From assembly GCA_964017185.1 (NCBI GenBank), contig OZ024870.1, positions 66,588,312 through 66,652,311 on the forward strand: a stretch of 64,000 nt of DNA. The letters run 5' to 3'. This stretch comes from Rugalucina vietnamica. Its lineage: Eukaryota > Mollusca > Bivalvia > Lucinida > Lucinidae. Made by a program: the position numbers and the translations under genes. The notes below the pieces were generated by a model. The model had not been told where the DNA came from and searched no databases. It saw nothing but the letters and a program-made list of their open reading frames with translations. Positions 46,178 through 59,795 of this stretch are shown here, in pieces; the first letter of the stretch is position 1; the number at the start of each line of letters is the position of its first letter.

Positions 46178-46455
46178 CACAAAATTCCTGGCAAAATTCA
46201 ATTTTTAGATTTTTATGAGAGCAGCAGACTACAATAACTCTTGATATCTTCCCGAAATTAACACCTGCTAGGCTATTTTTGTCTCTGACAGTTGACACCT
46301 AGCTCATCACTTCCTTATATGGAAGTAAGCATGAGGCATACATTTCTATTAGCTAAAACAGAAATGATTGACATTTTGAGACAGCTAAAATTGTACTAGT
46401 ACTGAGACAGAAATATCTCAGACAGGCACACAAAGGGATATGCTTGTCTGGTGGG

Positions 46456-46586
46456 TGAGAAAGTACAATTCCTCTTACTTTCTAAATCCAAAATTTCCAG
46501 CTTCTTGCCATCTTCTGTGCTTGTACAGCTCATTTGTGATGGACCTGTTCTGAAACCACTTTGTTGGTTTTCTCATGACGCGGTTC
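46456..46586 (-). mobile_element. MITE family A, right-end fragment in the UCHL5 3' region
   Basis: GTACAATTCCTCTTACTTTC to TTGGTTTTCTCATGACGCGG. It lies 50 bp past the UCHL5 stop and so probably in its 3' UTR. Confidence 0.8.
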
Positions 46587-46635
46587 ATATACTTTTTATG
46601 TACCTGATCCTGTTTTGTTACTCTGCAGACAGATC

Positions 46636-49600
46636 TCATTTTGTCTTGGTCTTCTCTTTTTCTTCTTTTCGTTTTGCTGCCTTTTCTTTTGCCTGGTAAT
46701 ATAGAAAAGGTCTTTTTTCTGTTATATGGATATCCATGAAATGTATAAACTCGATAACACCCCAAATTCATACAATAAATGATGTATGCGTTTTTTATCT
46801 TATTTTACTCCAAAACATTGACTGTTTATTCGTTAGAAAGACTGTCTTGCAGAGGCGGTTATAATATGTAACCACAATCTATGTAAATTTTTCAAATGAA
46901 AATTATCATTTTTACAGCAGAAAAATATTGTGTATGGCATAGGCTTGTTATCATCATATTATAAGTGCCATTAAAGCAAACTTCAAGAAATAGCAATTGA
47001 AGAAAATTTAAAAAAGACACCCAAAACCGACAATTGTCCAAGGGAGGTAATTATGTTTTGTCCACTTACCTTTTCCACCAATGGTAGTAACTGTCCTTGT
47101 TCTGAGAGGATTTTAAGGAGTTCCATTATGAAAGGGAGGTAATTGTGTTTCCGTCTTATATTTTCTATCTGCAACAATAACAACAGTTAAATATAGCATT
47201 TTTATATCAGAAATTGATTAACTTATAAAAATACAGTTGCTTTAAACCCTGGCTTGTCAATGAAAGTTGACCTTTTACTTCACTGCATTATATGTGCAAG
47301 TAAGCAATGATCAGGAAATGGCACAATCAGAAAGAAAATCCCACTCCAAAAACCCTGGGAAAAACTACTTCTGAGAACCTGATACATCAGCAATCTCTCA
47401 TGCTTCTTTTTCTTTTGTTATTTACATTCCAGTGTGCAATTTTATTCATGTCGGGACATCTGTATCCTGTGTATAAACCAGTACCATGAGAAATTAGCGT
47501 GTGTTGCTCAAGGAAAGTTCATACTCAATGCCGGTGGTGTACCCTCAAATCCCTCTCCAGAATCCAAAAACTCTTCTACAAGGCAACTACACACTAGCTC
47601 ACTACCCTACCCCCATCTCTTATGTACCTTTCTGTTTTTTGTTTGTTTGTTTGTATTGAGGTTCAACATCCCAACCACCAATTTTTCAGTCATTTCGGGA
47701 CGGAGCCACCACTTCCTGGGTATTAATCAGTACCCTGTGGAGTCAATGTGGTCCTTTTCTGTGCCCATGCAATAAACATAGATTTTTGTGCTTTAAAAGT
47801 TGAACAATTTTCAGCTGAAAAATTTTGATATTTTTCTTATTTTTGCTCAAACATAGATTGTGGGTACTCGTTAGAACTGCCTCGGTGAGGCGGTTCTAAC
47901 GAGTACCCACAATCTATGTTTTGGAGCAAAAATAAGAAAAATAGGTATACCCCTGCATACCCCAGTTTTACTATACAAAAGTGGGGTTTATGGGGGTATA
48001 TATTGCATGGACATGTTTTCCTGATGAATGGCCATCTACTTACTCTATATTTCTTCATTTTTCTTTCTTCATCTTTAATCATCATCTGTAACTGGCTGAT
48101 CTGTGTCTTCACAAGGTCTGTCTCCATGCCACTCGACTGAAAACATCAAACGGAGCTGGTATACATATAGTTAGTGGTTTGAAATTAGGTCTGTACAATC
48201 ATTAAAAATGTAACAGGCTTGTTATTTCGGAATAACATATGCATGTAGTTGAAATTACTGCTTAAATTTATTAAAACAAACAACCCCATGATCCTAGTGA
48301 AACAAACCTGTTTGATCATCATCTGTATTACGGATTGTTTCCATACCAATATGAGCCGCCTCATGAGAAAACGAACAATCTGCATATGCGAAAACAAAGA
48401 CGCAGATCAGCTTCGCTGTGACCACGAAGCTGATCAGCGCCTTTGTTTTCCCTACACAGATAGTACACTTCCTCTTCTTCCTAAATCCGAAATTTCAAGC
48501 TTCTAGCCTGCTTCTGTGACTGTACAGGCCGGTTTGTGTCGGACCTGTTTGGAAACCACATTGTTGGTTTTCCCACGAGGCGGCCAATATACTGCTTAGG
48601 AAAAGCCCTTGAATACTACCTCTGTTTTCACTGTAAGTTCCTTTAATCTCTTTTCATAGCTCATTTTTTTATCTGACACTATCGCCATGAGATTGAAATG
48701 TATTTCATCACCACTGTATCTGAAAACAAATGGGTGGCATCATGAGAAAACCAGCTTGCAAAAACAAAGACACAGATCAGCTGTGCAGTAACTGTACAGC
48801 TGCTCAGTGCCTTTGTTTTTTGCTTCACAGATAGCACAATCCCTCTTTTTTTAAAATCTGAAATTTCGAGCTTCTAGCCTTATTTTGTGACTGTACAGGC
48901 CGGATTGTGTCGAACCAAGTCCAAAGCCCTGAAGGCAGTTTTTTTCATGGCGTGGCTCAAATATTATTCATTTCAACCAATTTTGACAAAATTTTACCAT
49001 CTTTGGATAAGTCCATTTTTATGCTTTGGGGCATCAGGGGTGATTTTTTTTCAAAATTTGTATCCTGGAAACAAACAGAATAGTCTAAGATAAGACGCCA
49101 CCTTATATCATTTTTTTTTTCTAGGACAGGATTTTGTTTCTGACTGCATAAGATCCAGATCAATGCTCATTGCTGATAATTAATAAAAATTGAAATTATT
49201 GTTTTGATAAAACTAACTAATATTAATAGTTGATGCATTATAAAAAGTGAAAAAGGCAACCTCATGAAAGATTACACAAACAAACTACTCTGGGAGTAGA
49301 ACTTACTTTTGCATTCGTTTTTCCAGCACTGGTTTAACATGGTCTAACCAGTCACCATCTGCTGGTATAGCACCTGGGAAAAGAGAAATTACATTATTTT
49401 TTATCTTTTTTTTTTTTTTTTTTTGTTTTAATTTTTTTAATGATTTAACATCCCAGTCAACAACTTTTTCAGTCATGTTGAGATGGAGTCATCTCTTCCT
49501 TCGTACTAAGGGAGTTAACCTGTCCTGCTAAAGGCACAACAGCGGGTTCCACCCAAGTACCTCTCAATTAAATTTGGAGTTAAAACTGCATCACTAGGCC

Positions 49601-52600
49601 ACTGCACACTTCTGTATTTTTTGTTTTATTGCTTTTTTTCATGTAAGAGGATCCATCACAGGTCTGTTTCAATATGAATCAGACACACTATAGAGATATG
49701 AGCCCTCTCATGGAAAAACCAACAATGTTGTTTTTGATTTTGAACAGGTCCGACATAAACCGTTCTGAACAGCCACAGATGACAGCTAAAAGTTTGAAAT
49801 TTCGGATTTAAGAAGAAGAGGGATTGTACTATCCGTGTAGCCTGGAAAACAAAGGCGCTGATCAGCTTCGCATTTACTGCGAAGCTGATCTGCGCCTTTG
49901 TTTTCGCCTATGCAGATTGTTGGTTTTCCCATGCAGTGGCTCGTATTGTGCCAAGCTGCCCAGGGGCCAAGATAAACTAATACACATGTGCCATCTTGTT
50001 TGTAGAGGTGACAATCTATATGGAGTTAACCCACCAAATGAGCACTGTGGCACAAAGACTGTGGTAGCAACTCATAATTCTACTTTAGCTCACGGGCATG
50101 ACTAGATAATGTATAAAACCAACTTAAATTTATTGGTCCATCTTTTAAGCCATCTAGTACGTAGAGTCTACTGTCTACAGGGAGATAACCCACAAAATGA
50201 AAACCACCTTGCATACACTGGGATACATAGGAAGATTTACTTTGAATGATTAAACAAAGGGGAATTCTGACATTCCAAATAGGGAAAATTGCTAAAAAAT
50301 AGGAAGATCATTCAAAAATAGGGAGATATCACATGTACGATCATACCTAAATCTAATGGTCCATCTTTCAAGCCATCTAGTTCATACAGCCTACCATCAA
50401 TGGGGAGATAACCCACAAAATGGAACACATCATCATCTTTCTTGGCTAGTTTTTCATCAAACTCAAACATCTGCTGTCTGAAAACGGTAGAGAAATATCT
50501 TTCTTTCATTTTTCTTTACATTTTGTTTTTTGGTTCAACATCCCAGTCAACAATTTTTGGTTTCTCAGGTATCAACCAGTACTTTTGGGCATTGAGGTGT
50601 CACTCAAATATACATTTTGGCATCATTGGGTCTTGAAAACCCAAACCTCTTGAATTTTTGCTCAACATAGTAACTGGTAGGTCACCTTACTTCCTGTCTT
50701 TCAGGGAACCAGTTGTTCAAAATTAATGATGTCGTTAGTTAACGATTCGTTAAAATTTGAAATGGCAATATTACAAATACACTGTTATTTTTGTTGATAA
50801 AATGTGAAAGGATTCTCACATTTTATCAACCAAAAATAAGAGTGTATTTGCTTATGTAGTCGGCATTTACTTAAGGAGTTGAGGTCTTAACGATGACGTT
50901 AAGCTAACAAAGTTTTGAACAACTGGGCGCAGTTTAATCTTTTATCAACCCATTAAAACCTACACTAGTGCATTATCGATATGTACATGTGCACAAAACA
51001 TGGTATATCTAAAAGTTGGGAGGTTTTTAAGATTATTTTGATACTTTTCAAATTAATAACTAAACATTGGCAATTCACATGAGCCGCCCCATGAGAAAAC
51101 CAACAATGTGCAGAGGCGAAAACAAAGGCGCAGATCAGCTTCGCGGTAACCGGAAAGCTGATCAGCGCCTTCGTTTTCGCTACACGGATAGTACAATTCC
51201 TCTTCTTTCTAAATCCAAAATTTCAAGCCTCTAGCCATCTTCTGTGACTTCACAGGCCGGTTTGTGTCAAAACTATTCAAAAACCACATTGTTGGTTTTC
51301 CCACGAGGCGGCTGATATTTTGACCATTTTACCTTGAAAAACTGTTGTGTACTTGTCTGATGACATCTGAATTGCTGAGACTCAAACCTCGTAGCTGAAA
51401 TGATATAACACACCATGAGATATAACCCGTCTTTTAAGGTATGCAAAAGCAAGACTCAGATCGCACATTTGCTTATGTTTAATGGATAGTTAGTACAATC
51501 CCTGTTCTTTCTTAAGTCCGTAATTTCAACAGTCCAGCCTTCTTCTATGCCAGCAGGTTTGTTTTGGTTCTGGTTGGAAACCTTAGAAACAGTTTTCACA
51601 CTCTTGTGATGCAGCTCATATGAAATGAGCCACGACACGAGAAAACGGTCTTTGGGCAATTCGACCAGGTTTGACACAAACCAGTCTGGACAGTCAAGGA
51701 AAAACGCTAGATGCCTGAAATTTTGGCTATAAGTAGAAGAGGAAATGTACTATCCGAGTAGCGAAAAAAAGCCACTGTTCAGCTGTGCAGTTACTGCACA
51801 GCTGATCTGCGCCTTTGATTTCACGTATGCAAGCTCCCAGTTTTCTCATGACGTGGCTCAAATATCAAGTCTGAAGAATGCATTAAGATTTTGATTCTAT
51901 TAAGCTTAATTTTGCTGATTTTTATCTAAATATTGATTGCTAAGCCAATCTTTTGTTCTTTTTTAAAAGGCTATATTAAAGGTTTATATAATGCACAAGT
52001 GCTCCCTTGCCAAATCAAGAACTAACTAATTATTTGGAAAAAGAAAATTAGTGAAATAAAAGTCACACAAAAATTTCCAAATTGCCTGTAATAAAGAGGT
52101 TCAGGTCTAGTTCTGTAAACAAATTTTAGACTTACAGCAGGATCAAAGTTCTGTGAGAATTCTTTGAAAGATGATAGCGTATCTCCTAGCTGTAGATCAG
52201 GATGTTTGCAGTTTAACAGGACACTCAGTATCGCTTGTGTGGCACAGGCATTGTTGATCACCTGTGAGGAAATGAAAACATGAATACATGTTTATGAAAT
52301 ATAATTATTATGAGCTGCCTCATGGGAAAACCAACAATGTGGTTTCCGAACAGGTCCGACACAAACCAGCATGTACAAGCACAGAAAAAAGCTAGAAGCT
52401 TGAAATTTTGGATTTAAGTAGAAGAGGAATTGTACTATCCGAGTAGCGAAAACAAAGGCGCTGATCAGCTTCATGGTTACCGCGAAGCTGATCTGTGTCT
52501 TTGTTTTTGCCTATGCAGATTGTTGGATTTCCCATGAGGTGGCTCATATAGCTAAAAGAAAAGGGTTATTTTTTATTATTTTCTTCTTCTTTTGCTGTAT

Positions 52601-55600
52601 AGTCGAGTAAATATTGTGACTACATCAAAGCAGCAATTCTCTATTTATTTCTAGGACATTACGAAAACACGCCCATGCAATATACAGAGATTTTTTGACC
52701 CTAAAAAACTGAAAATTTTTGGCTGAAAATTTTGACATTTTATTTATTTTTGCTCAAAACATAGATTGTGGGTACACGTTAGAACCGCCTCGCCGAGGCG
52801 GTTCTAACGAGTACCCACAATCTATGTTTTGGAGCAAAAATAAGAAAAATAGGTATACCCCTGCATACCCCAGTTTTGCTATATAAAAGTGGGGTTCAGG
52901 GGGGTATACATTACACGGACATGTATTCATGATGAGGTTCCATCAATTCATTTTTAAGAACAGAAAGTCATGTATTCCAGAACAACTTATAAACAAAACC
53001 GGCATCCATGTTTTTTTTAAGTGTTTCAACAGAATTATTTTGGTTGTTTGATTTGTGGCATAACTTCCCAGCCAACATTTTTTTAGTCATGTAAGGATGG
53101 AGCCACTGGTTCCTTGAAAATAATTAGTACTGTGGGGAGTTCATGTGTCATGTTCAAAGACACAATGCGGCATCTGTGTCTGACACCTTACCACTGGGCC
53201 ATTGCGCTCCCAAGTTTCAGCTTAATAAAACAAAGTGTTGTTCATGTTACCTGTTTGGCAAAGAATATTTTCTCCAGCCTACTATCTTGAACTAATGAAC
53301 CTTCTGATTCGGTGTCTGGTACCCATTTGAACAGAAATATCAACCCATGTACTGGCCTAAAATATAAACACACATCTATAATGGCTTAAACAGGAATGTT
53401 AAGCCAAAATCAAAATTGGTTTGACAGTATTGATTATAATATTGTATTTGTTTCACTTTAATATTGTATTTGTTTCACTCTCTAGAGTCTAGACAGTATT
53501 GATTATAATGTTGTATTTGTTTCACTCTCTAAAGTCTAGACCAAATCTGTATAAAAAATTGCCCCGACCTAAAGTTTTGTCCAGTTTATGTTGTGTTTTT
53601 TGCAAATATCAATTTAGCATGAATGTTAAACGTAATCAGTGCAGCAGACAGCAGTGTTATCCTCTTAAGACTTTTTATTTCATGTTTTAATTTAAAAGCA
53701 ATAAAGTTGATTGGGTAGAAAAGTTGAGGTCTTTAAAAAACATATTTTTCAAATGATAAACCCATCCTGAGAAATGGCATTATGTTACTTAGGGTCTTGG
53801 CCAAGTGGAAACAAGAATACACATATTTCCCAAGTTGGTATAACAGTCAAATGCTCTGATCTTTAATACAAACTCATCAAAGACCCGATTTCCCATGTGC
53901 TGGGTACTTGGCTTGATCATTCCCATGACAACATCTGACTGCATCACCATGCATGTGCTGTTACAGGGCTTTATGCAGGTATTTTGGGAATGGAGCCTTT
54001 TTCTTAAAATTGGGAAAATATTCTGCTATTTGGGAATGAAAATTGCAGGTGTAAGTTGACAAAATTGGGAATTTTGCATGATTTTAAGAAAATTTTAATA
54101 GGAAAAGGGGCCTCTTTTCTGTCCCTGAGGATACCTGGATAAAGCCCTGTGTTATTGCTGTATATATGTTGACTGATATGTCACTTTCTGCAATCTAAGT
54201 TTCTGAATATATTAAAAAAGCTTTGACTTGACTTTGATTTTAATAAAATTCAGACAGTGGCAAACAATCTACATGATCTAACTTATCTATGAATACAAAG
54301 TTCAGGTAATTAAGTTGTAATCTAGATATATGCTGAATAAATTTATGAAAGACATGTCCATTAGACTTTAAGTTTCACTGTGAATGCCTTACTTGAGATT
54401 GGCAAAGGTTTCTTGATCAAGACTCCATATTTCTTCTACTTGAACCCCTTGACAACCTACAAATAGTTAACTGACAATTGAGCCTCGACGCGAGAAAACC
54501 GGTCTTCGGGGTTTCCGACCAGGTCTGACACAAACCGGCCTGTACAGTCACAGAAGCAGGCTAGAAGCTTGAAATTTTGGATTTAAGTAGGAGAGGAATT
54601 GTACTATCCGTGTAGCGAAAACAAAGGCGCTGATCAGCTTCGCGGTTACCGCGAAGCTGATCTGCGTCTTTGTTTTCGCCTATGCAAATTGTTGGTTTTC
54701 TCATGCACAGGCTCATATCATTTGATGTTTTATTTTACTTTTTTTACCAAGACATTCAATTTCTAACCATTAGGCCATTGTAAGTTCTGCCTTAATTAGC
54801 AGCTATCGAAATGTGAATTTACGACAGCATTTATATGAATACCGCATTCATTCTAATTAGCGACAGTGCGCTTAAATTTTCAAAATAACTTTAAAAGTTA
54901 TCGTAAAAACTAACAAGTTTACTTACCATTCTAATTAGCAGACACCATGAATGAAAACAAAATATCAATTGTTGGTGTTCCCATCATTGCAAAATAGTGT
55001 CTGATCATTTAAGGCTACAACTTAAGGCGGGGCCGCAGCAGCTACAGTAAAATGGGTTAAATACCAAAATGTATGGCTCCATTTTAAAAGTATAGGCAGG
55101 TAAGAATCTATACCATATAGACAAGATGGTCAGTAGCAGTTTTTACACACCCTTGGGTTTGTTTCATTTTTTTGCTCCTTCTTGGTATTTTTGGAAAACG
55201 CCACTCAGCCGTTTTATAGCTGAGAAGGCCTGTAAAAACAATCCGTAAAAATAATGAAATGCACATGGAATCCTATTTTTATGACAGTGTCAATTATAGT
55301 CCGGCACGAATATGGCATATTTTCGATGGACCTGGAAGTCAGGTATAAAGTTTTTTTCTTGATGGATTCTTGTAGGGAAGACATTGCCATTCATGAATTT
55401 GAATGATGACAGCCTGTCATCATTGAGCATTTTGAGAAATTCAAGATGGCGTCCAAGATGTCTAAATGATGAGAATACATATGGTCTGCTATACAGTTTG
55501 TCCATAGAATGAATGAAAATGCTGTGTTACCTCACAACTTTATTGGGTATTAACACAACTTTCTTCAGTTAATACTTTCTGGTCTGAAAACCAAGGATGG

Positions 55601-58600
55601 CATCCAAGATGGCTGCCAAAATACGATTTTTTACCGTGTGTTTATACGGTATACATATTTCAGCTTCTTCTGAATTAGACACTGATATTATAGAATCAAA
55701 ATAATAAACTCATGACATCATTGAGCCTTGTCAGAAATTCAAGATGGCATCCAAAATGTCTACCAGATACATGTATGGATTTCCAACTACAGAGTCAATT
55801 ACACTGATTTGCAAATGAATGTTTGTTTGAGTGTTTGTTTGCATTTTGATCTAATCTTGAAAGGAAGTTATAGGACTGTTGAAGCTTATATATTTTTGCA
55901 AGCTGTAAAATCATCATATTTAAGATGACATCCAAAATGGCCACTTTTGAAACGACAAAACAATTCATTTTTTATATTATTTTTCTAAAATAGACACAAA
56001 AATACCACATGATTCATCTAAGCAAATGCTTTGTATATCTTTTAAGTACTGAATGGCTTTGAATTATCTTTGAAGCTATTAAAAGTGCAGATTTAACACA
56101 ATGCAGTGCTGTTATTCTATCAATGTAATTTCAGTTTATTTTTACACATATTATGAAAAGGATCCATAATAAATGGTCACAGTGTAAACAGATGATGAAA
56201 ATAGCATTATCATTCATTCACAGATTCATCAGTCACATTATACATGTAAAATCATCAAATTGGCATTTATAAGATTTATAATAGTATAAATGAAGATATT
56301 TTTGCTTGAATTGAATGCCAATATAATCCGATGCATTAATTACACAGATGCGACTTTTGTACAGTTTATTTTTCTTATTTATAAGTCGTGTCGGGTATGA
56401 CTTGTTATATACTCTATCTTAGCTACTTTTACTGAAAGTATATGGAGTTATAAAGCTTCAGAAGAAAAGGACAGGGTTCAGATCTAGAAGATATATACTG
56501 TCAAAAATCAACTGCAGTGGATGCAATAATTACAACACACATTGTAGGTCATTTGTTCCAGGTGTAGTGATGCTTCAGCCGAAGGATGTACAAAGGACCT
56601 GTCATATCTAAGGATCTATATCTGCAGATATCGGTGTTACAAGAAACGCACTTAAATGCCATAACATATACTGTACAATATAGATCAATGTCCTGGGCAA
56701 ATTTCTATTAACGAGTGCACACCAAGCTAATAAACGTGCAGAAATACACACCTTAGTGCAAGGTGGCATAAATATTGTCTAAGTCAACAGAGCATGGAAA
56801 TCAGATCAAGGGATATTCCAGGTCAAGGTACATGCTATAAAAGTATATCAATGTCAATTTACAGACATTGTTACACAATCCAAATGTTAGCCTCGACAGT
56901 GGCCCGACAAGAAATCAAAGAGTGTGCTTTTAAGAATATTTCAAATACAGTTACACTTTCAGCCATATGATATTTATTTTGCCACAGTCAGTGGAGCATG
57001 ACATATACGTCAAGGGCATCAGCTGAAGGTGTGTGCTTGAAACATACAAGCACATTCATGTATATGAAGGACAAATACTAAATTAATAATAAAAATATGC
57101 AAGGTTTCACAATTACAGCTAAGTTACTGATAAATCGCACTTTAATGCTTGACCTACTAATGAATATGTGAATGCCATAGCTTGGCAAAACATTCAACAG
57201 TCAAAGGGAATGGAACATACAAAATAGATCAAGCATACATGGTCAATATGCATAGTTGAAATTTTTTTGTTACATCCGAAAAGTTGAGGTCTTATATCAC
57301 CCCATGCTTTAAGCAGATGCAATAAAACCACAATTGTGCAGATAAGGATGCTGTCTCAAAACCATTTGTCTCACAGTTTTGTTTCCTACAAGCCTAAGCC
57401 TAACCACGGCGCTATGCGGCGCTATGACTGGTCATCAAAAGGTTCAGTTAAAGTTTGGTCTCATTTGTCAGCCACAAAAATGACTCTGGCAACACATTTG
57501 GCAGATCTGATTTTTAAAACGCATGACTGACAATTTCAATTATTTAGGATGGCAAAGCATGGAAGCGTGCAAAAGTAACCAATCTTTATAGAACATGAGC
57601 GTTAATTAAATCAGGTATTAGTTCAGCACTTTATATCTTGTCTGTCGGCTTATGACAGTTCTTGCTTTCAAATGATACCAGGAATCGTGAGGTGTTGAGA
57701 TTTAAAGTAACAAAAATGTACATCAGTGTCATCCACAACTATTAAAACTCCTTTAAGATTTTCATGAAGTACAAAAGTGACTATCTGATATACAGTGCTA
57801 TTATCCGTCTGCTTTTAAGTGTGTTTATGTCAATACTTATAATTGAAACACATTTTTACACATTCTGTTTGCATTTTTGCCTGTATCAACTAGTTTGTGG
57901 TTACATGTATCATGACTTCCTTTATACAACTAAACATCCTATGTAAGACCATAGCCTATAGATTTAATAAGCTGATGTTTGTTTTCAGTAACAGCAAACC
58001 ACAATAAAATGAATATTGACCAGACAAACTATGTGAGTGCCAACAATACAGTGAAGCTCTTGATATTTTTTCATTAATTTTCCTAAGAATTAAGCATGTT
58101 TAATGGTGCATTAAAATCAGAAACAGGCTAAAGGTTCAACAGTGTATGTATTAGGAAAATGTTTAGAATATCTAAATGTTCTGGCAGCCATCTTGGATTC
58201 TATATTGTACTCAAGCCTGGAAAAGGAAACTAATGTTAGATATGTCAATATGTACTAAATAGTAGAATAATGTTTCATTCTGTTAGAGACAAACTATAAA
58301 CCAGTACGTAAAAATATTTTCAGATGTCATGATTGTCATCGTGATTTTCTCAAATTGTTTAATGCTGACAGGGTGTCAGAAGTTGGATTCTTTATTGACA
58401 AGGTCTAACATGCATGGATTTATAAAGAAAACAGAACTTAATATGCCATTTTCAGGCCTAATTCTTCAAAATATATATGCATTAGAAGCTCAGATATGTA
58501 CATATTGTGCAGACATTTGTATTCGTCAAGAAATCTTATTTTGGCGGCCATCTTGGATGTCAGTTTTGATCCTTAAACCAGAGAACAATAACTTATGTCA

Positions 58601-59764
58601 GATATAATAATATCTGCTAAAGTTGTGAGAAAACATAGCATTTTTATTCATTTTAAGGGCACATTGTACAATAGTATATGTATTTTCACTATTTTCTGAC
58701 ATCTTGGACGCCATCTTGAATTTCTCAAAATGCTCAATGATGACAGGCTGTCATCATCCAGAATCGTTAATGGGAATGTCTAACCTACAAGAATCTGTAA
58801 AGAAAAAAACTTTATACCACAATTCCAGGTCAAATTGATTTTGTGCCGGACTATAACTGGAAAGTTTGGAACACCCATCCACTATTTTTTTTTGTGCTAT
58901 GGCTTACCGCAAATAAATCCATGGTCCGTGGGAACACCCCCATAACACATCAAGACTGGGTACGAAACGACTTGTTATTGTGATAAATCCCGGTATTTCG
59001 GTAAGCTGTTGCACCAAGCGTCTTTGGTAACGATTGCGCGAGGAGTTCCGAATGGAAAAAAAAAGGCGGCTGGGTGTTCCAAACTTGGCAGTTGACACCG
59101 GGATAAAAATAGGATTTCCCTATGACAGAGGATGTGCAGTTCATTATCTTTACGGTTTCTTGTTACAGGCCCTCTCAGCTACAAAACAGCTAAGTGGCAA
59201 CTCGTTTTCCAAAAATACCAAGAAGGAGCAAAAATAATAAAACAAACTCAAGGGTGTGTAAAAACTGCTACTGACCATCTTGTCTATCTAATATAGATTC
59301 TTAAGCTACAGTCACACTGTCACGTTTCGAGGCCAACGTTTTACTACGTTTCCAAGTCCCACGTTTTGCCCTAAATTTGTCCGGTTTTGCAGGTTGTTAG
59401 GTTTCAGTACGGTTATAGCTACGTTTTGCGGAGTTTTACTCCGTATTGCTACGTATTGTCCGGTTATCCAACGGCTTAGGGCCACAGTTTCACTAGGAAT
59501 TAGTACGTTTAGCTACGTATTTACTACAGGTCGATATCAGGTTATTACTACGTAGCGTCGTTGTACCCGTGACGTATTTATTGGAATTATCGCACCAAAA
59601 TTAATTAGTTGCATGATGACCACCAAGAGAGGATCCAAGAAAAGCTCCAGGGGTGGCAAATATGCACGTGCACCGGGGCTGTTAAGTGCACTGCAAGATG
59701 GCACAGAAGAGGTACCCTTTTTTCTCTATATTTTGTGACTCGATTTATTGCATCTTTTCTCTTT

Positions 59765-59795
<31 letters not shown>

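Noticed and set aside
48137-49306. MITE copies as introners that created UCHL5 introns
   Set aside because: The introns around exon 8 are longer than the MITEs and the splice sites lie outside the elements, with separate 4-bp duplications, so the copies inserted into existing introns.
47837-52934. Hammerhead ribozyme at CTGATGA motifs
   Set aside because: CTGATGA occurs near the family C end and in UCHL5 exon 5, but the paired GAAA core and helices are absent.
18423-54000. Many short frames sharing ENKDADQLR / RLCFR-like peptides
   Set aside because: They are translations of MITE family A in different copies and orientations. The shared peptide reflects the repeat, not a protein family.
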